Of a DNA stretch of 64,000 bases, positions 36,138 through 43,165 are shown piece by piece; within the stretch, counting starts at the first letter, position 1, and each line of letters opens with the position of its first letter. The notes under the pieces were generated by a model. The model saw only the letters and a program-made list of their open reading frames with translations, did not search any database and was not told the DNA's origin. Made by a program: the position numbers and the translations under genes. The stretch comes from Nodosilinea sp. P-1105 (lineage in GTDB: Bacteria; Cyanobacteriota; Cyanobacteriia; Phormidesmidales; Phormidesmidaceae), in contig NZ_SMDQ01000002.1 in assembly GCF_012911975.1 (NCBI RefSeq), positions 1 through 64,000 on the forward strand. The letters run 5' to 3'.

Positions 36138-37835
36138 ATGCTTCCTGTTTCACGCACCTGGGCGGCGATCGGCCGTCGTCGTTTCATTAAGTTTGCCTCA
36201 GGCATTGGGGTGGGCGTTGCCCTGTCTGTCACCACCCTGTCAGCCTGCCAACCGGGTACCGATGTGGCTGACACCCCTGGGGATGTGCCAGCGGAAGACG
36301 CGGGGGGTGGCACCGTCCGCATTGGCATGACCGCCTCTGATATTCCCCTCACGGGCGGGGCTCCCAATTCCGGCTTTGAGGGGGTGCGCTTTACCGGTAT
36401 GACGATCTACGATGCCCTGGTCACCTGGGATTTGTCGGTGGAAGATGAACCGGCACCGTTGGTGCCCCAGCTGGCCACCGATTGGTCTGTGGACGAAGAC
36501 GACCCTCGCGTGTGGACTTTTAACCTGCGGCAGGGGGTGACCTTCCACGATGGCTCAGACTTTAACGCCGATGCGGTAATCTTCAACTTCGAGAAAATCT
36601 TCGACGAAGACGCTCCCCATTACGATGCTCGCCAATCCGCCCAGGTGGTGGCTCGCCTGCCAGCCTATGAAAGCATTCGCAAAGTTGATGACTATACGGT
36701 CGAAATCACCACTCAGGAACCGACGTCCCTACTGATTAACCAGTTGCCGTTCATGTTCTTCTCTAGCCCCGCCCATTACGAGGCCCTGGGGGAAGACTGG
36801 AGTGCGTTTGAGGAAGATCCTTCCGGCACCGGGCCCTTCATGCTAGACGAGTTGGTTCCCCGGGAGCGGGCCGTGCTGGTGCCCAACCCCAACTATTGGG
36901 ATGAGAATCGCATGGCCCAGGCCGATCGCATCGAATTGATCCCCATCCCGGAAGGAACCACCCGCTCCAATGCTTTGCTGGCTGGAGAGGTGGACTGGAT
37001 CGAGGCGCCTCCTGCTGACACCCTGGCTATGCTTGAGGGTCGAGGCTTTACCATCACTAGTAATGGCTATCCCCATCTCTGGCCGTGGCAGTTTAGTTTC
37101 CTGGATGATTCCCCCTGGACGGATAAGCGCATCCGCCAGGCGGCTAACCTGGCGGTCAACCGCGACGAAATCGAAGCCCTGCTAGGGGGCAATATGGTGC
37201 AGGCAAAGGGGATTTTATTACCGGACGATCCCGCCTTTGGCGACCCCGAGTTTGAGGTCCGCTACGACCCCGATGCAGCCCTGGAGCTGCTTGAAGAAGC
37301 TGGCTATGGCCCCGATAACCCCGTCGAAGTGACCATGCTAATTTCCGCATCGGGGTCAGGGCAGATGCAGCCCCTACCGATGAACGAGCTGATTCAGCAG
37401 CAGTTGGCCGCTGTAGGCATCGACGTTAACTATGAAGTCTTAGTCTGGGAAACCCTGTTTGACAACTGGCGCCAAGGGGCAGACAGTCCCGACTCTCGCG
37501 GTGCCCATGGCACCAATATCACCTTTGCCACCCATGATCCCTTTGCAGCCATGGTGCGCTTCATCTATTCCGAAAGCGCTCCGCCCAATTCTCTCAACTG
37601 GGGCTATTACAGCAACCCTGAGGTGGATGCCTTGATCGAAGAGTTGCAGCTGGCCTTTGACCCCGAGGAAAACCTGGCGGTCTATCAACGGCTGCATGAA
37701 ACCTTGGTGGAAGATGCCCCGTTCTTATTCGTTGCCCATGATGTGGGGCCACGGGCCATGCGTAGCGAGGTTCAGGGCTTCGTCCAAGCCAAGAGCTGGT
37801 TCCAGGACATCACGCCGGTTTGGATGAGTAACTAA
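36138..37835 (+). CDS. peptide/nickel-type ABC transporter substrate-binding protein
   Basis: The 565-residue protein is started at the ATG at 36138, seven bases after GAGGAG. It has a twin-arginine-like signal (GRRRFIKFASG) and a lipobox ending TLSAC. The family 5 solute-binding fold is shown by WTFNLRQGVTFHDGSDFNAD and DEIEALLGGNMVQAKG. It is the first gene of a five-component transporter. The end product of the operon is a hydantoin-type racemase, so modified amino acids or peptides are plausible substrates. Confidence 0.93.
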   Translation: MLPVSRTWAAIGRRRFIKFASGIGVGVALSVTTLSACQPGTDVADTPGDVPAEDAGGGTVRIGMTASDIPLTGGAPNSGFEGVRFTGMTIYDALVTWDLSVEDEPAPLVPQLATDWSVDEDDPRVWTFNLRQGVTFHDGSDFNADAVIFNFEKIFDEDAPHYDARQSAQVVARLPAYESIRKVDDYTVEITTQEPTSLLINQLPFMFFSSPAHYEALGEDWSAFEEDPSGTGPFMLDELVPRERAVLVPNPNYWDENRMAQADRIELIPIPEGTTRSNALLAGEVDWIEAPPADTLAMLEGRGFTITSNGYPHLWPWQFSFLDDSPWTDKRIRQAANLAVNRDEIEALLGGNMVQAKGILLPDDPAFGDPEFEVRYDPDAALELLEEAGYGPDNPVEVTMLISASGSGQMQPLPMNELIQQQLAAVGIDVNYEVLVWETLFDNWRQGADSPDSRGAHGTNITFATHDPFAAMVRFIYSESAPPNSLNWGYYSNPEVDALIEELQLAFDPEENLAVYQRLHETLVEDAPFLFVAHDVGPRAMRSEVQGFVQAKSWFQDITPVWMSN

Positions 37836-38035
37836 TGGTCTGTCAAGCCGGAAGTGACGGGTCCGCAGGGCCTACGGTTCACGGCCCACGGTGTATGGTC
37901 TACGGCTCGGCTTAAACCGCTTACCGTGAACCGTGAACCCTAAGTCACACCTCCCAGCATGACTTCTTTGGCTCAACACCAGTTAGCCTTGCCTGTGATC
38001 CGAGCTATCGAACGACCTTCGGCGGAAATACCCCT

Positions 38036-38971
38036 ATGTTTTTGTACATTTGTCGTCGTATTGTCTACACCATTCCCATCGCCCTGGCGGTGGCGGTGGT
38101 CTGCTTTTCCCTGGTTCACTTGGCCCCAGGGGATCCTTTATCGGCGGTTATTCCTGCAGATGCCCCAGCGGAGGTGGTGGAGCGCATCATTCAGGCCTAC
38201 GGTATGGATCGCCCCTTGCCAGTGCAGTTTTTTGCTTGGCTGGGGCGAGCCGTTCAGGGAGACCTGGGCTTTTCTGTGGCTACCGGTCGCCCGGTCACCC
38301 AAGAGATTGGCCGGGCCTTGGGCTACACCTTTGTGCTGTCCTTAGCGGCGGCGGCCATTGGCTTTTTGTTTGGCATCCTGTTTGGGACATTGGCGGCCTT
38401 TTTCCAGGGCCGTTGGAGTGACAAGCTGGTCACGGGGATTGCCCTGTTTGGTGTTTCGGTGCCCCATTACTGGCTTGGTCTTTTGCTGGTGATTATTTTT
38501 TCGGTGCAGTTGGATTGGTTGCCATCCCTGGGGGGTGGGTCCGGCTCATGGATCAACCGGGCTCGCTATTTGGTCCTGCCAGCGATCACCATGAGCTTTA
38601 TTCCCATGGGGATTGTCACCCGCACCGTGCGATCGACGGTGGCTGACCTGCTGGGGTCAGAATTTGTCACCTCGTTACGGGCTCGGGGGCTCGGCAGCAG
38701 CAGAATTGCCAATCATGTGGCTAAGAATGCGGCCCCGACGGTACTGGCGGTGATGGGGTTGCAGTTTGGCTACCTCTTAGGTGGGTCAATTCTAGTGGAA
38801 ACTGTTTTTTCTTGGCCGGGTACAGGCTATTTACTCAATACCGCCATTTTTCAGCGGGATATTCCCCTATTGCAGGGAATCATTTTGACTTTGTCAATGT
38901 TCTTTGTGGCCCTGAATTTGTTGGTCGATTTGTTGCAAACCCTGTTTGACCCGCGCGTTCGTCGCAATTGA
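38036..38971 (+). CDS. ABC transporter permease, DppB/OppB type
   Basis: The 311-residue protein starts MFLYICRRIVYTIPIALAVA, with six membrane segments and the loop YLVLPAITMSFIPMGIVTRT, the EAA-type contact site. It pairs with the next gene to form the channel. The 200-bp gap before it holds a short inverted repeat (CGGTTCACGG / CCGTGAACCG) and no gene. Confidence 0.95.
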   Translation: MFLYICRRIVYTIPIALAVAVVCFSLVHLAPGDPLSAVIPADAPAEVVERIIQAYGMDRPLPVQFFAWLGRAVQGDLGFSVATGRPVTQEIGRALGYTFVLSLAAAAIGFLFGILFGTLAAFFQGRWSDKLVTGIALFGVSVPHYWLGLLLVIIFSVQLDWLPSLGGGSGSWINRARYLVLPAITMSFIPMGIVTRTVRSTVADLLGSEFVTSLRARGLGSSRIANHVAKNAAPTVLAVMGLQFGYLLGGSILVETVFSWPGTGYLLNTAIFQRDIPLLQGIILTLSMFFVALNLLVDLLQTLFDPRVRRN

Positions 38972-39060
38972 GGCTAAGTCAGGGCTTAGTTAGCCTTTGC
39001 TAAGCCGTTGTTATCTGCTTTGTTGTCCCGATCGATAGACGTTTCTAAGAGTCCGAGCCT

Positions 39061-39966
39061 ATGCAAACTACGCCTAAGTCAGCGAATGCCCTTAAGGCTG
39101 CCGATGGGGGCAAAATTGCCACCAAGTCACGGGGCTACTGGGCGACGGTCTGGCTCAGCCTCAGCCGCGATCCAATTTCGATTGTGTGTGCCAGTATCCT
39201 GGTGCTCTTGGTGCTGATTGCGATCTTGGCTCCGGCGATCGCCCCCTATAGCCCGTCCCAGGGGGCCATGGTAGATCGACTGTTGCCCATTGGTAGCCCC
39301 GGTCATCCGCTGGGTACTGATGAGCTGGGCCGCGATATGCTGACTCGGTTAATGTATGGCGGCCGCATGAGCCTTTTGATGGGGATTTTGCCGGTGTTTG
39401 TGGCGTTTGCGATCGGCACCAGCCTGGGCTTAATGGCTGGGTTCTTTGGGGGCTGGGTCAATACTCTGGTGATGCGGACGACAGATGTGTTTTTTGCCTT
39501 TCCAGCCGTGTTGTTGGCGATCGCGATTTCAGGAGCCTTGGGGCCAGGCTTGGGTAACTCGATGTTTGCCCTAACCCTGGTGTTTATCCCCCCCATTGCC
39601 CGGGTAGCAGAGAGTGTGACCACCCGGGTACGGTTGCTTGACTTCGTAGATGCGGCCCGGGCGTCGGGGGCTAACTCTTTGACGATTGTGCGGGTGCATG
39701 TGTTTAACAACGTCATGGGGGTGGTATTTATTTACGCCACCAGCCTGGTGTCAGTCTGCATGATTTTGGCCGCAGGGCTGAGCTTTTTGGGCCTGGGGGT
39801 GAAGCCGCCCACCGCTGAATGGGGGCTGATGCTGAACACCCTGCGCCAATCCATTTATGTGCAGCCCTGGGTGTCGGTTTTGCCCGGCTTCATGATTTTT
39901 ACCACCTCGCTGTGTTTTAACTTGCTGTCTGATGGGTTGCGCGGGGCGATGGATTTGAAGCGTTAG
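39061..39966 (+). CDS. ABC transporter permease, DppC/OppC type
   Basis: The 301-residue protein has the N-terminal OppC-type segment and APYSPSQGAMVDRLLPIGSP leading to HPLGTDELGRDMLTRL, a hallmark of DppC. The EAA region is FVDAARASGANSLTIVRVHV. It forms a heterodimer with the preceding permease. Confidence 0.95.
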   Translation: MQTTPKSANALKAADGGKIATKSRGYWATVWLSLSRDPISIVCASILVLLVLIAILAPAIAPYSPSQGAMVDRLLPIGSPGHPLGTDELGRDMLTRLMYGGRMSLLMGILPVFVAFAIGTSLGLMAGFFGGWVNTLVMRTTDVFFAFPAVLLAIAISGALGPGLGNSMFALTLVFIPPIARVAESVTTRVRLLDFVDAARASGANSLTIVRVHVFNNVMGVVFIYATSLVSVCMILAAGLSFLGLGVKPPTAEWGLMLNTLRQSIYVQPWVSVLPGFMIFTTSLCFNLLSDGLRGAMDLKR

Positions 39967-40080
39967 ATAGTTGAGATGGGCGTGATGGTTTAGGCCAACG
40001 CTGCCCTGGGCGTCAGGTTTTGATCGATGGTTATGCCGCTAGCGTCTGCTCAAGTTGCTGCTCTATGAGGATTGAAGGTT

Positions 40081-41109
40081 GTGACCGCTTTTCTCCAGGT
40101 TGAAGGCTTACAGAAATACTTCCCTATTGGCAAAAATTTCCTCGGTCGTCCCACCCAGGTGGTGAAGGCGGTTGAAGACGTCTCTTTTGCCACCGAACGA
40201 GGTAAAACCTTAGGCATCGTTGGGGAATCTGGCTGTGGTAAGTCCACTACAGCTCGCCTGTTGATGGATTTGAGTCCCCCCGATCAGGGGCGCATCACCA
40301 TTGACGGGCAAGCCTATGGCAAGGGAGCCGGGCGCAAACCCATTACGGCCCTCCGCAAGCGCATGCAGATGGTGTTTCAAGACTCCTATGCTTCCCTTAA
40401 TGCCCGTCTTACCATCGAAGAAAGTATTGCCTTTGGGCCAAAGATCAATGGGGCTAGCGATCGCGAAGCCAGCACCAAAGCCCGGGATCTGCTGGATCGG
40501 GTGGGGCTAGATCCTGACAACTTCATTCGTCGCTACCCCCATGAGCTGTCGGGGGGGCAGCGGCAGCGGGTCAATATTGCCCGAGCCCTGGCGATTGATC
40601 CAGAAATTGTGATCCTCGATGAGGCCGTTTCAGCCCTCGACAAGTCGGTGCAAGCCCAGGTACTGAATCTCTTGGCCGATTTGAAAGCCGAGTTTGATCT
40701 GACCTATTTATTTATTTCCCACGACCTGAATGTGGTGCAATACGTCAGCGATGATGTGATTGTGATGTATTTGGGGCAAGTGGTAGAGTCCGGGCCAGCC
40801 CAGGCGATGTACTCCACCCCAGCCCATCCCTACACGGCCGCCCTTTTGTCAGCGCTCCCGGCCCTGCACCCTAAGGACCGCAAAACCCGCGCCCCCTTGG
40901 AAGGGGACCCCCCCAATCCCATTTCGCCGCCGTCGGGCTGCCGCTTCCACCCCCGTTGCCCGTTTGCCGAACCCATGTGTGCCGAGACGGTGCCCCTCTT
41001 AGCTGACATTGGCGGCGGTCGACATGTGGCTTGCCATATGCGGGTACCTGGCTCCGGCTATCCAGATGTGCGTCCCATTGTCACAGTTGCGCCCTCCCCG
41101 ACTGCTTAG
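40081..41109 (+). CDS. ABC transporter ATP-binding protein, OppF/DppF type
   Basis: I choose GTG 40081 (VTAFLQVEGLQ); a TTG at 40072 is the other option. The protein has Walker A GESGCGKSTTARLL, signature LSGGQRQRVNIARAL and Walker B VILDEAVSALDKSVQ, with A in place of the common P. The C-terminal C-rich oligopeptide-transporter motif GCRFHPRCPFAEPMC is present. F comes before D in this operon, opposite to the usual order. Confidence 0.93.
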   Translation: MTAFLQVEGLQKYFPIGKNFLGRPTQVVKAVEDVSFATERGKTLGIVGESGCGKSTTARLLMDLSPPDQGRITIDGQAYGKGAGRKPITALRKRMQMVFQDSYASLNARLTIEESIAFGPKINGASDREASTKARDLLDRVGLDPDNFIRRYPHELSGGQRQRVNIARALAIDPEIVILDEAVSALDKSVQAQVLNLLADLKAEFDLTYLFISHDLNVVQYVSDDVIVMYLGQVVESGPAQAMYSTPAHPYTAALLSALPALHPKDRKTRAPLEGDPPNPISPPSGCRFHPRCPFAEPMCAETVPLLADIGGGRHVACHMRVPGSGYPDVRPIVTVAPSPTA

Positions 41110-41151
41110 CTGTTTCTTTCCCTGCCGTCATGCCACCCATGAGGTCTTGCC

Positions 41152-42147
41152 ATGGATAACATTGTTGAAGTTCGCGATCTCTGTGTCACGTTCAAAACGT
41201 CAGAGGGATCGGTGTACGCCGTCTCGAATGTCAACTTGGATCTGGCTGAGGGCAAAACCTTGGCGCTGCTGGGGGAATCGGGCAGCGGCAAGAGTGTGAC
41301 CATGAAGTCGCTGATGCGGCTACACCCGCCCCACAAAACCCAGATCACCGGCAGTATTCAAGTGGCTGGCCGAGATGTGCTGGCCCTGGGTAACCGTGAA
41401 CTGTCAGACATGCGCGGTAAGGATATCGCCATGGTGTTTCAAGAACCGATGCTGGCCTTTGACCCGGTGTTTAAGGTGGGAGACCAAATCGCCGAGGTGG
41501 TCATGCGCCATGAGGGATGTAGCTATGAAGCAGGCCGCGATCGCGCCCTAGAAATGATGGAATGCGTTCACATTCCCTCCCCCCGTAAGCGGCTGGATGC
41601 CTACCCCCACGAAATGAGCGGCGGCATGCGTCAGCGGGCCATGATTGCCCTGGCCCTGGCCTGTCGACCCACAGTATTGCTCGCCGACGAGCCCACCACA
41701 GCGTTGGATGCCACGGTGCAAATCCAGGTGCTGCTGTTGCTGCGAGAGCTCCAGCGGGAATTTGGCATGAGCATGATTTTTGTCACCCATGATGTGGGGG
41801 TGGCGATCGAGGTGGCCGACGAAATCGCGGTCATGTATGGGGGGCGGATTGTGGAGCAGGGGCCGGTTGATGAGGTCATGACCGATCCCTGGCATCCTTA
41901 CACCCAGGGGCTGTTGGGGGCCACTGTCTACCCCAACATGGACCCCGCCACTCGCTTGGTGTCGATTCCAGGGGCGCCGCCGCAGTTGTACCGGCAGATT
42001 ACTGAATGTGCCTTTGCCCCCCGCTGCCCCCATGCCACTGACGAATGCCATGACCCCCTGCCCCCTCCGACCCAGACGGACCAGCGCATGGCCCGCTGCA
42101 TTCGCCTCCCGGAAGTGGCTGGTGCCCTGCCCCGTGCCTCCGTCTGA
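41152..42147 (+). CDS. ABC transporter ATP-binding protein, OppD/DppD type
   Basis: The 331-residue protein has Walker A GESGSGKSVTMKSL, signature MSGGMRQRAMIALAL, Walker B LLADEPTTALDATVQ and the C-terminal motif CAFAPRCPHATDEC. It ends six bases before the racemase ATG, so the operon continues. Confidence 0.94.
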   Translation: MDNIVEVRDLCVTFKTSEGSVYAVSNVNLDLAEGKTLALLGESGSGKSVTMKSLMRLHPPHKTQITGSIQVAGRDVLALGNRELSDMRGKDIAMVFQEPMLAFDPVFKVGDQIAEVVMRHEGCSYEAGRDRALEMMECVHIPSPRKRLDAYPHEMSGGMRQRAMIALALACRPTVLLADEPTTALDATVQIQVLLLLRELQREFGMSMIFVTHDVGVAIEVADEIAVMYGGRIVEQGPVDEVMTDPWHPYTQGLLGATVYPNMDPATRLVSIPGAPPQLYRQITECAFAPRCPHATDECHDPLPPPTQTDQRMARCIRLPEVAGALPRASV

Positions 42148-42152
42148 ACCCA

Positions 42153-42890
42153 ATGAAGATTCAGGTCATTAACCCCAACATCACCGCCGCCATGACCGCC
42201 ACGATTGGGGCCGCCGCCCGTCAGGTGGCCGCCCCCGGCACCACCATTGTGGCGACAAATCCTACCATGGGGCCAGTGTCCATCGAAGGACACTACGACG
42301 AAGCCCTGAGCGTGATTGGGGTACTGGACGAAATCCGCCAGGGGGAAGCCGTCGGCGTCGATGGCTATGTGATTGCCTGTTTTGGCGATCCGGGGTTACG
42401 GGCCGCCCGAGAGTTAGCGCGGGGGCCTGTGGTGGGCATTGCCGAGGCCGCCATGCACGCCGCCAGTCTGATTGCCTCCCGATTTTCAATCGTGACCACC
42501 CTGAGCCGGACCAAGGTGATTGCCCAGCACCTGGTCCACAGTTACGGCATGGAGCGGTGCTGCGCCAGCATTCGCGCCACTGACCTGGCCGTGCTGGACC
42601 TGGAGGATGCCAGCGGTGCTGCCCGGGCCAGCATTTTGCAGGAATGCCGCCTGGCCTTGAAGCAAGACGAAGCAGAAGCGATTGTGCTGGGCTGTGGCGG
42701 CATGGCGGACCTGGCAATCGAGTTGACCCATGACCTGGGGGTGCCAGTGATTGATGGTGTTACCGCTGGGGTTAAGTTTGTTGAGGCCCTGGTGGCGTTA
42801 GGGTTAGGCACCAGTAAGGTGCGGGATTTTGCCTACCCAGTTCCCAAACCCTGCGGGGGACTGTTGGCGGAGTTTAGTAGGGGCCTATGA
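42153..42890 (+). CDS. hydantoin / Asp-Glu racemase family protein
   Basis: The 245-residue protein belongs to the HyuE/allantoin racemase group: IQVINPNITAAMTATIGAAA and the two catalytic cysteine regions YVIACFGDPG and IVLGCGGMADLA. It interconverts D and L forms of hydantoins or related acids. It sits 5 bp after the last transporter gene, which suggests the cell imports a racemic or D-configured nitrogen compound and racemises it. Confidence 0.92.
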   Translation: MKIQVINPNITAAMTATIGAAARQVAAPGTTIVATNPTMGPVSIEGHYDEALSVIGVLDEIRQGEAVGVDGYVIACFGDPGLRAARELARGPVVGIAEAAMHAASLIASRFSIVTTLSRTKVIAQHLVHSYGMERCCASIRATDLAVLDLEDASGAARASILQECRLALKQDEAEAIVLGCGGMADLAIELTHDLGVPVIDGVTAGVKFVEALVALGLGTSKVRDFAYPVPKPCGGLLAEFSRGL

Positions 42891-42910
42891 TTATTGTTTT
42901 GACTCACCCC

Positions 42911-43129
42911 TAGAACGCCGGTTCAGATCCCAGCGGTTGACTAACGGCGATGCCCTTCGATGGAGCAGGAAGAAACCTTGTAAGGGCGTTTCCTGGGGCT
43001 GGTGGGCAAAGCCCACCCTACGATTGGAGCCCTGTTTCCTTAGGAGGGTTCTGTCCCTGGATGCCCCAAAAATCGTGGCCAATCAGCCCAAGAACCCTGG
43101 GATCTTGCCATGCTGTACCGATGCTCTAG
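42911..43129 (+). repeat. family-2 dispersed repeat, copy B, interrupted
   Basis: The ends are those of family 2 (TAGAACGCCGG at left; AGAACCCTGGGATCT then CTGTACCGATGCTCTAG at right). The middle carries an extra segment with GGTGGGCAAAGCCCACCCTACG, a palindrome that occurs on its own at 33236 and 52317. This is a repeat nested inside a repeat. The gap to the next gene holds nothing else. Confidence 0.8.
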
Positions 43130-43165
43130 TACTGCCTGCTAAGCTCGGGCCAAGCCCTTCTGCCT

